A stretch of 49,487 nucleotides of DNA from Psychrobacter sp. 5A.1 (GCF_030407455.1 NZ_JASDDJ010000023.1:1-49487); one strand, 5' to 3'. Shown: positions 8,872 to 18,069, counted from the first letter of the stretch. Notes: a model not told the origin generated them from the sequence alone. Program-made: numbers and translations.

Positions 8872-9642
8872 TTAGTCCTCAACGACTAAACCTTTGCCAA
8901 TCGGGGTGGTTGCCTGAATCATACCATCGCGCACATCTGCCACTTCCAACAGCTGACCTTGATGTAATAATGCGGCGCGATCACAGAGCCTACGAATAAC
9001 GCTCATCTCATGGGTCACGATCACAATCGTCACGCCAAGTTGCTCATTGATATCACGCAAACACGTCAGCAAGCTGCGGGTTGTTGCAGGATCAAGCGCA
9101 CTGGTTGGCTCATCGGCCAACAGTACTTTTGGACTGGGTGCAATGGCGCGGGCAATACCCACACGTTGTTTTTGTCCACCTGATAACTGCGCAGGATAGT
9201 GACCAGCGCGATCGGTCAAATCCACAATTGCAAGACAGTCCATCACTCTTTTATGAATGTCGCGGCTTGGATAGCCTGAAACTTTCAAGTTAAACGCCAC
9301 GTTATCAAACACGGTATGATTGGACATCAGATTAAATTGCTGAAAAATCATACCGATATTGTGACGGGCGATACGCAAATCACTGGCAGACAGAGTGGTT
9401 AGGTCAGTTCCATCTATAACAACTTGACCCGAATCTGGACGTTCAAGCATGTTAATCAAACGCAATAAGGTAGATTTACCTGCGCCGGAATAACCCATTA
9501 GCCCAAATATTTCACCCTGTTTGATCGTCAGAGATGTCGGCTCAACAGCAGTAAACCAATGTGGTTTGCCGTTTTCGTCTTTGATTGATCGGTCGCTTAA
9601 AAAACTTTTGGTCACATCGTTTAAGACAATCATGTCATTCAT
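8872..9642 (-). CDS. metN: Methionine ABC transporter ATPase MetN, short form
   Basis: ATPase subunit of the methionine importer. Walker A is GYSGAGKST, the signature is LSGGQKQR, and Walker B reads VLLADEP with TSALD. At 256 residues it is about 85 shorter than well-studied MetN (about 340): the frame stops shortly after the nucleotide-binding domain and there is no C-terminal NIL (ACT-like) domain, which in E. coli MetN binds methionine and shuts the transporter off. There is also an extra segment near residues 15-30 (RSIKDENGKPHW) before the conserved core. The start is uncertain: two in-frame ATGs (9642 and 9633) exist, and neither has a clear ribosome binding site. Identity rests on linkage to metI and metQ. 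Confidence 0.85.
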   Translation of the reverse strand: MNDMIVLNDVTKSFLSDRSIKDENGKPHWFTAVEPTSLTIKQGEIFGLMGYSGAGKSTLLRLINMLERPDSGQVVIDGTDLTTLSASDLRIARHNIGMIFQQFNLMSNHTVFDNVAFNLKVSGYPSRDIHKRVMDCLAIVDLTDRAGHYPAQLSGGQKQRVGIARAIAPSPKVLLADEPTSALDPATTRSLLTCLRDINEQLGVTIVIVTHEMSVIRRLCDRAALLHQGQLLEVADVRDGMIQATTPIGKGLVVED

Positions 9643-9897
9643 GGAGGGCTCAAAATTTAATAAATTTTTTGATGGTCATGAGTATGTTGCCACGCCTCTA
9701 ACAATAGGTAAGAAGCCAATGAAAACAACAGCAGTCAATAACCGTATAATAAGGGGCGGTAATATAGCATATTATCAGGTACTTTGGATATGCACATACG
9801 TGTCTGGCTTATGATTAATAGCTATTAAGAATCAGAGGTAAAATGATAAGGATGAAGGCAACAGCGTAATGGTTATCTGTATGATAGTGAATATTGA

Positions 9898-12051
9898 TTA
9901 ATCGTGATAGTTGTAATGAGGATCATGACGAACTGGTATGGTCACTAAAAATCTCGTATGACCGTTCAGAGTATCGGTAATGATACGCCCTTGATGTGCA
10001 GTGACAATTTGTGATACCAAAGACAGACCCAATCCAGAGCCTTTGTTTTTTTGTTGCAAGCGTACAAATGGGCTAAACACTTCTTCTCGTTTGCTTTCAG
10101 GAATACCTGTTCCTTCATCGATCACTGCTAATACGGCGTATTTTGGTAAAGGACGTACAGGCTCAGTTTTGGCTTTTTTCATGTGCTTGGCAAACAAGCT
10201 TTCTTTACGCCCTGTGCCTGAATTTTCATTATTTACATGGTTGGCTTTAGCGCCATTTTTTGCATTGCTTGCGGCACTATTTTCGATAACTGCTGTGCTG
10301 GTGAGTAACTTATCTGACTTTTGAGTATGATCGTTTTTGGGCGTGCTAATATCCTTGCTCTCTATATCATTGATAGAGGTAGCCGCAGTCATGTCAATGT
10401 TACCAGTGGTGCTATCAGATTTATTAGAATCAGGAACAGCCTTCCACATGACCTTCTTAATTTTGTCGGTCAGCTCATTGGTAAAGCGATAGTAATCAGC
10501 CAGTAGTGATGATTCGTCAGTGGTTTGAAGTGCACTATGATTGCTTGTTGATGGCTCAACATGATTTGAACCAGTATCATCGCTATGAATGGCGTTTTTG
10601 TTTGTGTTAAAAAGAGGGCTCTCTATCCTGTCTTCAGTGTTGATGTCGTTATTAGCAGCGATGTTTTCGCCATTTTTGTAGATGATCGGTGTTGGTGGTT
10701 CGGCTGCTGGATCAGTTGTTTCAAGCTTGCCTTTATCAATCCCATCAGCGCCATTATTTTTATTGGTAGCGGCTGATTGATCAGCTAATTTGATCTCAGT
10801 TTGTGCTTCATAAGAGTCAAAATCCAAGCTGTTGTAATCGACGAAGCTGCTACACAACACTGTTTGTAGCAGGTAGTCAGGTATGGTTCCAGCGTCTTCT
10901 AGGCTCTGAACACCGTAGAGCAATACGGTGACAGGTGGTTCGCCATGTAGCATGGCATTGGTCAATAAGTTGCGAATCAAATGAGTCAGCATTGATGATT
11001 GACCATCTATCACGATATGCTCACCAATCAGTGTGGCCTCAGGGTAATGTTGGCGCTCTTGATTCATTAGATCGTATAAGTCTATGCTTTCGACCTGCTG
11101 CAAGGCATGACCGGCGTCTAAACGGCTTACCAATAAAATACTCTCTACTAAATCATTGAGCCCAGATAAGTCTCGATTAATGGCTTTCGCGCGTTTATCA
11201 AACTTTGCTTTGGTATCAGATGGCAGCGCACCTGCGAGCATATCCATCATCTCAATCTGCAAGCGAATACGAGTAATGGGCGTACGTAGCTCATGAGAAG
11301 CATGCGCCAGTAGCAGATTGTTGGCATCGACCAGATGTTCTATCTTTTGTGCTGCCTGATTGAAGCCACGTGCCAATGAGGCAATCTCATCATTACCACG
11401 GGCATTCACTCTTACCGTAAAGTCGCCGTCACCCAATTGAGTCATTTGCTGGCTCAATTGATCAATACGCCACGTCATCGTACGTGCAATTAACCATAAG
11501 ACACCTGCCATAATAAGTAGCAGGAGCAGCGTACCCGTAAACAAGTTCAATGCTGCAGAAAGTACAGGTTTTTTTGGTGTCAGACGTGATTCGTATAATA
11601 ATGTATAACCCGTGCTGCTATACACTTGAGCTTGCTTGGTAGGTGAGGTATCCGCAAGTGATGGAAAAACACGCGAGAATAAAGAAGGAGTCGGTGGAAG
11701 CTCTAGAGGTAAATCGCTGTTGTCGGTTTGCATGAGCAGCCGACCTTCACTGTCATAAAGTCCCATTTTTGCTTGTAGGGATTCATCGAAAATATCAAAA
11801 CTTTTCTTAACAACAGCCAGCATAAACCGCGACTGCAAACGATTGTCTTTGCCGATAGAGATATTCAATTCATGCAAAAATGGATCGATTTGGCCTAAAA
11901 TTTGTGTTGCCAATATTTCTGAGCGAATGCCCGCATCTTTATCGTGGACGAGCTGCATCAATAGCACCATCGCCACGGCAAATAAAGTAAGTGCCAGCAT
12001 GACGCTGGCAAATAATTTAGCAAATACGGAACGAAAACCCAGTTGCTGCAT
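9898..12051 (-). CDS. Sensor histidine kinase with long insertion in the ATPase domain
   Basis: Membrane histidine kinase of a two-component pair. In order: TM1 (about 12-34), a ~130-residue periplasmic sensor region, TM2 (about 168-188), a HAMP domain, the H-box HASHELRTP with phospho-acceptor H253, an N-box LIRNLLTNAMLHG (about 358-370), then G boxes DEGTG (about 645) and GSGLGLSLVS (about 671). Between the N-box strand (to about residue 380) and the first G box lie some 255 residues of Asn/Ser/Thr/Asp-rich, probably disordered sequence (10141-10914), where a normal kinase has only a few dozen. The frame is unbroken, so this is an insertion, not a frameshift. It lies 86 bp downstream of its response regulator. 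The signal is unknown. Confidence 0.85.
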   Translation of the reverse strand: MQQLGFRSVFAKLFASVMLALTLFAVAMVLLMQLVHDKDAGIRSEILATQILGQIDPFLHELNISIGKDNRLQSRFMLAVVKKSFDIFDESLQAKMGLYDSEGRLLMQTDNSDLPLELPPTPSLFSRVFPSLADTSPTKQAQVYSSTGYTLLYESRLTPKKPVLSAALNLFTGTLLLLLIMAGVLWLIARTMTWRIDQLSQQMTQLGDGDFTVRVNARGNDEIASLARGFNQAAQKIEHLVDANNLLLAHASHELRTPITRIRLQIEMMDMLAGALPSDTKAKFDKRAKAINRDLSGLNDLVESILLVSRLDAGHALQQVESIDLYDLMNQERQHYPEATLIGEHIVIDGQSSMLTHLIRNLLTNAMLHGEPPVTVLLYGVQSLEDAGTIPDYLLQTVLCSSFVDYNSLDFDSYEAQTEIKLADQSAATNKNNGADGIDKGKLETTDPAAEPPTPIIYKNGENIAANNDINTEDRIESPLFNTNKNAIHSDDTGSNHVEPSTSNHSALQTTDESSLLADYYRFTNELTDKIKKVMWKAVPDSNKSDSTTGNIDMTAATSINDIESKDISTPKNDHTQKSDKLLTSTAVIENSAASNAKNGAKANHVNNENSGTGRKESLFAKHMKKAKTEPVRPLPKYAVLAVIDEGTGIPESKREEVFSPFVRLQQKNKGSGLGLSLVSQIVTAHQGRIITDTLNGHTRFLVTIPVRHDPHYNYHD

Positions 12052-12137
12052 TAAACAATCTCTATTTTTAAACGCTTATACTAACTCATATCATAAGATT
12101 TACTATGACCTTTCGGCTAATCAGGCGTCCGTTATGA

Positions 12138-12860
12138 TCAAACCTGATCTGTTGCAAATTGATAGCCGACACCGCGTACGGTAATAATACGTTTTGGTTG
12201 GCGTGGATTGTCTTCAATCAAAGCGCGCAGACGTGAAATATGAACGTCAATTGCCCGATCAATATTGTCTGAGCTGTCATCATTTGGCATTGCCTGCCAC
12301 AGTTGCTCACGGTTTAGCACTTTACCAGAGTGGGTCGCAAAGTAGTGCAGCAACTGAAACTGATGCGTCGTTAGGCGTACCGCTTGATCATCAATCGTGA
12401 CTTCATGGCTATCAGGAAACACGCTCAAGCGACCGAAAGTCAAGCTATCTGATTGGCTATCAGCTTGATTGGGCTGCTCATGGCGACGAATAACCGCACG
12501 AATACGTGCCAAAAGTTCACGTGGTTCAAAAGGCTTGGAGATATAGTCATCAGCGCCCATTTCCAGTCCCAACACACGATCCGTTGTATCACCTTTTGCG
12601 GTTAGCATGATAATCGGTACTTTATTGGTCATGTTGTTTTTGTTGCCACGGATTTTTTGACACACTTGCATGCCGTCCATATCAGGTAGCATCAAGTCAA
12701 GTACAACCAAATCGATATCACGTTCTTTTGTGTCCAATAGGTCGAGACCTTCTTGACCAAGACCTGCATGATGCACATCATAATAGTTCATGGTCAAATA
12801 GTCACTGATCAGCTCAGCTAAATCTGGATCGTCTTCAATCAATAAAATCTGCTTACTCAT
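12138..12860 (-). CDS. OmpR-family response regulator
   Basis: DNA-binding response regulator, 240 residues. The receiver domain has the acidic pocket E9/D10/D11, phosphorylation site D55 (VVLDLMLPD), switch threonine T87 and K109 (ISKPFEPRE). The C-terminal winged helix is of the OmpR/PhoB type and ends with the typical RIITVRGVGYQFA wing. It is the first gene of a pair with the histidine kinase, which surely phosphorylates it. The sequence is not close enough to a named subgroup for a symbol. The efflux-adaptor gene upstream on the same strand is a possible target or operon neighbour, but a 297-bp gap separates them. Confidence 0.9.
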   Translation of the reverse strand: MSKQILLIEDDPDLAELISDYLTMNYYDVHHAGLGQEGLDLLDTKERDIDLVVLDLMLPDMDGMQVCQKIRGNKNNMTNKVPIIMLTAKGDTTDRVLGLEMGADDYISKPFEPRELLARIRAVIRRHEQPNQADSQSDSLTFGRLSVFPDSHEVTIDDQAVRLTTHQFQLLHYFATHSGKVLNREQLWQAMPNDDSSDNIDRAIDVHISRLRALIEDNPRQPKRIITVRGVGYQFATDQV

Positions 12861-13157
12861 GGGATGTCCTTTAGTTGTTGTTATGATTTGTCAAAAGTAT
12901 AACGTGTGCTGACGTTTAAGTCTTGGTTGACACTTAAATCTTGATAGATAGATGCAATTTTTTGATATTTATGATCAATGAAACCATCAAGCCTCTACGT
13001 TCTCAAATATACAGAATGCCGAATGATTAAACCTGTATGGTATTGCAATACTCGGTTAATGCTATATATAACAAAGCCATATTGCCTAATTATGCTGTTA
13101 CAAAACAAGAGAAGCTTTGTTAATGTTTCTACGTAATGTAACTGTCCGCATGGATGA

Positions 13158-14408
13158 TTATGACACGATGACTTTTTTGCCTTTAGAATCAATAGGTAAG
13201 TCGGCCAAACAAATCAAGCTGTCATTGCTCACGCCCGCTATCAAATACTGTTGTGTGGTGGGGTTATATTCGATCACCTCGATAGGCTGGCGTGTCAGAC
13301 GCTGATCTTGTCCAATAATCCAAACGTTTGCAGTCAACGGTTGTAGCGGCATATATGGCGGGGTTTGCAACTCTGTCAGGTCAACATCATGCAAAGCACG
13401 TTTAGGCACAATAGTACCCACATCTATTTGACCATAATTGACCCGCCCCATGACCTGCATATTTGGCAGTAACTTATCACGACTTATTTCATTGTCGATG
13501 ACATTAACATAGACCAACAGCTTTTTAGGCTGATTGGTAGACACGAGCTTACTAACCTGACCGGTAAAATTGTCTAAGAGACCTTCGGCCGTAAAGTTAA
13601 CCGTCTGACCAACTGAAAGCTGTGGCTTCGCTTGTATGGGAAGGGTGGCCATAAAATGCAGTTTGGTTTCATCACTGATTTGTAGTAGCGGGTCACGGGC
13701 TGCTAGCTTTTGCCCAGCATTAGCAGACAGGTTTTCTACACGCCCTGAAAAGCTGGCATAAATCGTCGTTAAATTATATGGTGGGGTTGGTTTACTGGTA
13801 TTGTTTTCTGAAAGGCTCTCTGTATCATTACTAGTAGAATTGCTGTTAGCATCATCTGTGACAGCATCTTTTGCTAAGGCTTCTTCACTGTCATTAGCCG
13901 TATTTTTGATGACCGCATTATCCTCATCAGATGCGGTTTGCGCCGCTTCAGAATTAAGACTGACATCAGGATTCTGCGCATTTTCTGACTTCACTTGGCT
14001 GGTATTTTCTGCTTCTAAATTGTTTGGTGACGGGTTGTCTGAATTTTTGGCTTTGCTAGCAGTGCCCACCCGTCTCAATATAATAAGCGGGGTCCCTTTT
14101 TCTACCCATTGACCTTCACTCACCAACGTCTTTTCTATCTTGATTGGGTGTGCCGCAACAAATGTAGTCTGTTTGATAGGTTCAATATTGCCTTGTAGTC
14201 CAAGGCTCGGCTGATATCTTGAAGGCTTGATACTGAGTATGTGCTCGGGTGTCATAGTGACACTATCGCTTGTAATGATCAGCGCAGTTTCTTCGGTCGC
14301 TTGATTTTTGGTGGCTGCTGACTCAGTAGTAGGTGACGGCTGACAGGCAGCAATAAATAAAGCACTGAGTAAATAGAGGCTTTTTTTTGAATGTCTAGAA
14401 GCTGTCAT
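13158..14408 (-). CDS. Lipoprotein membrane-fusion (HlyD/RND adaptor-like) protein
   Basis: Periplasmic adaptor resembling efflux membrane-fusion proteins. The signal peptide ends in the lipobox FIAAC (Cys at about residue 22). A lipoyl/barrel half (QTTFVAAHPIKIEKTLVSEGQWVEKGTPLIIL, given here only by its ends: QTTFVAAHPI and KGTPLIIL) is followed by a Ser/Asn/Asp/Glu-rich segment of ~110 residues where a coiled-coil hairpin normally sits, then the second lipoyl half (TIYASFSGRV, NAGQKLAARDPLLQI) and beta-barrel domain (LHFMATLPIQ). The start at 14408 is preferred because GGTGA lies five bases upstream and a TATAAT lies upstream at 14441-14436; the longer frame to 14504 lacks a signal-peptide-like start. 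No RND or ABC pump partner is adjacent. Confidence 0.7.
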   Translation of the reverse strand: MTASRHSKKSLYLLSALFIAACQPSPTTESAATKNQATEETALIITSDSVTMTPEHILSIKPSRYQPSLGLQGNIEPIKQTTFVAAHPIKIEKTLVSEGQWVEKGTPLIILRRVGTASKAKNSDNPSPNNLEAENTSQVKSENAQNPDVSLNSEAAQTASDEDNAVIKNTANDSEEALAKDAVTDDANSNSTSNDTESLSENNTSKPTPPYNLTTIYASFSGRVENLSANAGQKLAARDPLLQISDETKLHFMATLPIQAKPQLSVGQTVNFTAEGLLDNFTGQVSKLVSTNQPKKLLVYVNVIDNEISRDKLLPNMQVMGRVNYGQIDVGTIVPKRALHDVDLTELQTPPYMPLQPLTANVWIIGQDQRLTRQPIEVIEYNPTTQQYLIAGVSNDSLICLADLPIDSKGKKVIVS

Positions 14409-15087
14409 AGCAGTCACCATTATAATCGTCATATCATTATATAGTGAATTGTAACGCGGTGGAACGATTGCACGACCTTTACCACACTTAAGAAGGCGAG
14501 CCATTCAAATATAAAAGACAGTTGCCATTATAGCGTCAGTCAACAAGCATAGCTTCTTATCATACCAATGAGTTTGAACATTAATTTGCTAATGACTGGA
14601 AAAGAATGAGTAACTATGCTACAACAAACATAATAAAATATTTTGATACATTTTTATCACAAATGAAAATTATCCTGCAATGTTTTCATCGTTTATATAT
14701 AATGCAGAAATATCATAGAGTTGTTTGTTTCGCTGATTTAAATACAGTGTCTTTAAAGGATGCCAATCTCTAAGTACTTGGATGCGCTTGTCGTCAACAT
14801 TATTTCACTTAGAAGTTATAAATGTGGCGTATAATGTCTAAAAACCTAAGCTTGAAACTCGATTTTTTGAGCTTATTAATAATAAAGTGCGTATAGTATC
14901 CCATGTTGACGCTGTGTTTAGTGAGCAGCCACTGAAAAGAAATACTCGCTGTTGTGATAAAGTTTAATGCACATTCGGTCACTTATATTTATCTAATAAT
15001 ATGTCATATGGCAGTTTAGGATAATTATTAAACATTTATATTGGCAGATAGCGTTACGAATAAATAGCCGTTTATAGGACAATGATA
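14409..15087. other. Long divergent intergenic region upstream of pilG
   Basis: About 680 bp of AT-rich DNA between the divergent adaptor gene and pilG. It holds a TATAAT on the minus strand (14441-14436) suited to the adaptor gene and several TATA-like hexamers on the plus strand (for example near 14697 and 14894), none with a good -35. I see no coding frame, repeat array or RNA-like structure I could defend. Confidence 0.4.
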
Positions 15088-15465
15088 ATGGAAAATAATT
15101 TTGATGGTTTAAAAGTAATGGTAATTGATGACTCAAAAACCATTCGCCGTACTGCAGAAACCTTGTTGCAAAAAGCAGGTTGTGAAGTCGTGACCGCTAT
15201 AGATGGTTTTGATGCGTTAGCAAAAATCGTGGATAACAATCCAGATATTATTTTTGTTGACATCATGATGCCACGTTTAGATGGGTATCAGACTTGTGCT
15301 TTGATAAAAAACAACCCTGATTATGCAAGCAAACCTGTGATTATGTTGTCGTCTAAAGATGGTTTATTTGACAAAGCACGTGGTCGTATCGTTGGATCTG
15401 ATGAATATCTGACTAAGCCATTTAGTAAAGATGAGCTTTTTGATGCCATCAATCAGTACCGTTAA
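15088..15465 (+). CDS. pilG: Twitching motility response regulator PilG
   Basis: Stand-alone CheY-like receiver of the Pil-Chp system, almost identical in motif content to Pseudomonas aeruginosa PilG: GLKVMVIDDSKTIRRTAETL, phosphorylation site D58 in FVDIMMPRLDG, and LSSKDGLFDKARGRIVGSDE. Phosphorylated by ChpA, PilG promotes pilus extension and is linked to cAMP production in Pseudomonas. The start at 15088 is chosen because AGGA lies eight bases upstream; the ATG two codons earlier is only two bases from it. The resulting numbering puts the aspartate at 58, as in Pseudomonas. First gene of an eight-gene plus-strand cluster; pilH follows after 117 bp. Confidence 0.95.
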   Translation: MENNFDGLKVMVIDDSKTIRRTAETLLQKAGCEVVTAIDGFDALAKIVDNNPDIIFVDIMMPRLDGYQTCALIKNNPDYASKPVIMLSSKDGLFDKARGRIVGSDEYLTKPFSKDELFDAINQYR

Positions 15466-15582
15466 TCGAATAGATTCACATGTAATGATTGATGTGGATT
15501 ACTCAATTCTGAGTCATCATTTCATCTGAACAATATATCAATATATCCTGATGGATATTATTAGAAAATAAAGGAAATTCCC

Positions 15583-15945
15583 ATGACTACAGTTTTAGTC
15601 ATTGACGATTCGCCGTCAGAGATGGCGAAATTTCGCGATATGCTTGCTAAGAACAATTTTCAAGTATTGGAAGCGACGAATGGCGAGCAAGGCTGTCAGA
15701 TGGCAGTTGATCATTTACCAGATGTCATTTTGATGGATGTCGTGATGCCTGAAATGAATGGCTTCCAAGCCACCCGAAAAATTACTCGTGGTAAAGCTAC
15801 TGCCCATATTCCGGTCATCATGATCAGTACCAAAAATCAAGAAACCGATAGAGTGTGGGGTAAGCGTCAAGGCGCTAAAGAGTATATGAATAAGCCAGTT
15901 GATGAGAGTGGCTTGGTCAATATGATTCGCAAAGTGATGGAGTAA
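15583..15945 (+). CDS. pilH: Twitching motility response regulator PilH
   Basis: Second stand-alone receiver of Pil-Chp, 120 residues. The acidic pocket D8/D9, phosphorylation site D52 (VILMDVVMPEMNG), a switch threonine in ISTKNQETDRVWGKRQGA and the lysine in MNKPVD are all present, matching PilH of Pseudomonas, which acts as a phosphate sink or favours retraction. AAAGGA lies upstream of the ATG. pilI starts three bases after its stop, so the two are translationally close. The 117-bp pilG-pilH spacer contains a short AT-rich direct repeat (CAATATATC twice) and a small hairpin but no convincing terminator. Confidence 0.94.
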   Translation: MTTVLVIDDSPSEMAKFRDMLAKNNFQVLEATNGEQGCQMAVDHLPDVILMDVVMPEMNGFQATRKITRGKATAHIPVIMISTKNQETDRVWGKRQGAKEYMNKPVDESGLVNMIRKVME

Positions 15946-15948
15946 CTT

Positions 15949-16479
15949 GTGGCTTCTAGAGGATTTATTGAGCTTCTGCGTTTAGCAGATTTGGCACGTG
16001 CGCGCAAAAGTGGTCGCCGCGGTGGTCAAGAGTTTGATTGGCAAGGTGTGGTATTTGAAATTGGTGGGCAACGATTGGTTGCTCCTATGGGTCAAGTATC
16101 AGAGGTATTAACCATGCCAGAATATACTAGCTTACCTCTAGTAAAGCCTTGGATGTTAGGTATCGCCAACATTCGTGGTCGCCTACTTCCCCTGACGGAT
16201 TTGTCGCATTTTTTGCAAGTTCCAAGTCGTTTAACACAACTGAGCCAGCGCAAGGTTATTGTCATTGATTATGACAATATTTTTTCAGGGTTGCTGGTCG
16301 ATCAAGTACTGGGTATCGAACAGTTTACTCAGGATCAATACCGTCCAGAAGCCATCGATCATGATTCGCCATTTGCGCCTTATAACCATGGTAAGTTTTT
16401 TAAAGATGAGCAAGACTGGTATGTGTTCATGCCAAGCTTACTCGCACAGGATCTCCAATATTCAGATGCTGCGATATAA
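15949..16479 (+). CDS. pilI: CheW-like coupling protein PilI
   Basis: CheW-domain adaptor that couples the receptor PilJ to the kinase ChpA. Typical CheW features are seen: FEIGGQRLVAPMGQVSEVL early, PWMLGIANIRGRLLPLTDL in the middle and GLLVDQVLGIEQF later. At 176 residues it is the normal length for PilI. The GTG at 15949 is the start, supported by GGAG at 15939-15942, six bases upstream and inside the end of pilH, with only three bases between the two genes. A 174-bp non-coding spacer with several inverted repeats follows before pilJ. Confidence 0.92.
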   Translation: MASRGFIELLRLADLARARKSGRRGGQEFDWQGVVFEIGGQRLVAPMGQVSEVLTMPEYTSLPLVKPWMLGIANIRGRLLPLTDLSHFLQVPSRLTQLSQRKVIVIDYDNIFSGLLVDQVLGIEQFTQDQYRPEAIDHDSPFAPYNHGKFFKDEQDWYVFMPSLLAQDLQYSDAAI

Positions 16480-16486
16480 CGGTCTA

Positions 16487-16506
16487 TAACAGCTATTTGG
16501 CTGTTA
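16487..16506 (+). repeat. Hairpin just after pilI
   Basis: A perfect 7-bp inverted repeat TAACAGC / GCTGTTA with a 6-base loop, starting eight bases after the pilI stop. There is no T run, so it is not a standard terminator; it may protect the 3' end of a processed pilGHI transcript. Confidence 0.5.
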
Positions 16507-16597
16507 GCGCTATGACGAAACCATAGCGACTGACATAAGACGGTTGGATGTCAGCATTTATACAGGCTTTGTTAATCATTGTTTTGATAACAATAAG

Positions 16598-16632
16598 ATT
16601 GTCAAAGTCAGTCACGATAAGACTTTGACGAT
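16598..16632 (+). repeat. Inverted repeat directly upstream of pilJ
   Basis: A perfect 9-bp inverted repeat, GTCAAAGTC at 16601-16609 and GACTTTGAC at 16621-16629, extendable to 12 pairs with one G-U, with an 11-base loop. It ends about eight bases before the pilJ ribosome binding site (16640-16644). It could be an mRNA hairpin that affects pilJ translation or stability, or an operator; no T run follows. Confidence 0.6.
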
Positions 16633-16653
16633 TGTTTGAAAGGAATATGCAAG

Positions 16654-18069
16654 ATGAGTGATGTTATAAAAAAACCTGTCGCTGGTACGGCCAAAACAAC
16701 AGCAGACGGCAAAGATGCTAATAGTAAATGGAAAGTGTTATTAGGGGTTTTCGTGCTATTGAGTTTGGCCTGTCTGATTTGGCTGATTAACTCGTTATCA
16801 ACGGTGAGTCAATACTTTGGCAGCTTTAATCAGTCGGTTGTTTTACCAGCAGCGATATTCGCAATTGGGGCGCTCGGTATTATGTTTGCCTTGTATCAGC
16901 TCCTAAAACAACGTGGTGGTTCAGAACGATTACTTATTGAAAAAGAAACTTTACGCCGTCGTCAAGAAGCAGAAGCAGAGTCTGAGCGCGCTCGTCAAAT
17001 TCAAGAAGAAAACGAGCGTAACCAGATAGCTATCTTACGTTTGCTGGATGAGTTGGGTGATTTGGCAGAAGGTGATTTGACGGTCAATGCTACTGTATCA
17101 GAAGATTTTACAGGGGCAATTGCTGACTCAGTAAACTTTGCAATCGATCAATTACGTCAATTGGTTTTGGTTATTAACAGTACCGCTGACCGAGTGTCGC
17201 AGTCTTCAGATCAAACACAGATGAATGCTGTTGAACTTGCTGAAGCTTCTGAGCACCAAGCGCAAGAAATTGCTGGTGTATCAGCCGCTATTAACGAAAT
17301 GACGGTATCAATCGATCAGGTTTCAAACAACGCCGCAGAATCAGCAACGGTTGCTCAGCGTTCAGTTGCTATTGCTCATAACGGAGCAGCAGTTGTACAG
17401 CGTTCAATCGAAGGTATGAACGTTATACGTGATCAGATTCAAGAAACCTCAAAACGTATCAAACGACTTGGTGAGTCTTCACAAGAAATTGGTGATATCG
17501 TTGGCTTGATTAATGATATTGCAGATCAGACCAACGTATTGGCATTGAATGCTGCTATTCAGGCATCGATGGCAGGGGAAGCAGGACGAGGTTTTGCGGT
17601 TGTTGCTGATGAGGTTCAGCGTCTAGCTGAGCGTTCAGCGAATGCGACCAAGCAGATTGAAACATTGGTAAAAACCATTCAGGCAGATACTAACGAAGCG
17701 GTCATGTCGATGGAGTCGACGACCTCTGAAGTAGTACGTGGTGCACGTTTGGCAAAAGATGCGGGTGAGGCGCTAGAAGAAGTACAGAGCGTCTCCAACA
17801 CGTTGGCTGACTTGATTCAAAACATCTCGAACGCTGCATTGCAACAGGCTGAATCTGCTGGTCATATCTCTCATACCATGAACATCATTCAAGATATTAC
17901 CTCTCAAACTTCATCTGGTACGATGGCGACAGCACGTTCTATTGGTGAGCTAAGTGAGATGGCAGCCGCACTACAGGAATCGGTAACTGGCTTTAAAGTA
18001 TTAAGCGATGATGAACTGTTAGATTATGAAATGATGAATGCTAATAATACATTGAAAGACACTGTTTAA
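16654..18069 (+). CDS. pilJ: Pil-Chp methyl-accepting protein PilJ lacking its periplasmic domain
   Basis: Receptor of the Pil-Chp system. Two transmembrane helices at about 26-47 and 62-84 are separated by only about 14 residues, so there is practically no periplasmic domain. A charged helix and HAMP-like region (about 85-185) and a complete MCP signalling domain follow, with the hairpin tip [20 protein letters not shown] and [18 protein letters not shown] (about 287-330). Pseudomonas PilJ has about 680 residues with a large periplasmic PilJ domain thought to sense pilin; here there are 471. The start at 16654 has AGGA nine bases upstream. Identity rests on position between pilI and pilK and on the signalling domain. 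The cytoplasmic half is intact and should still couple to PilI and ChpA. Confidence 0.88.
   Translation: MSDVIKKPVAGTAKTTADGKDANSKWKVLLGVFVLLSLACLIWLINSLSTVSQYFGSFNQSVVLPAAIFAIGALGIMFALYQLLKQRGGSERLLIEKETLRRRQEAEAESERARQIQEENERNQIAILRLLDELGDLAEGDLTVNATVSEDFTGAIADSVNFAIDQLRQLVLVINSTADRVSQSSDQTQMNAVELAEASEHQAQEIAGVSAAINEMTVSIDQVSNNAAESATVAQRSVAIAHNGAAVVQRSIEGMNVIRDQIQETSKRIKRLGESSQEIGDIVGLINDIADQTNVLALNAAIQASMAGEAGRGFAVVADEVQRLAERSANATKQIETLVKTIQADTNEAVMSMESTTSEVVRGARLAKDAGEALEEVQSVSNTLADLIQNISNAALQQAESAGHISHTMNIIQDITSQTSSGTMATARSIGELSEMAAALQESVTGFKVLSDDELLDYEMMNANNTLKDTV

Noticed and set aside
9898..12051. Frameshift explaining the long insertion in the histidine kinase
   Set aside because: The frame is continuous and both the N-box and G boxes are in the same frame, so an insertion is the simpler reading.
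14409..14504. Upstream start of the adaptor lipoprotein gene at 14504
   Set aside because: The extra 32 residues would precede the signal peptide, and a TATAAT and the best ribosome binding site lie downstream of that start.
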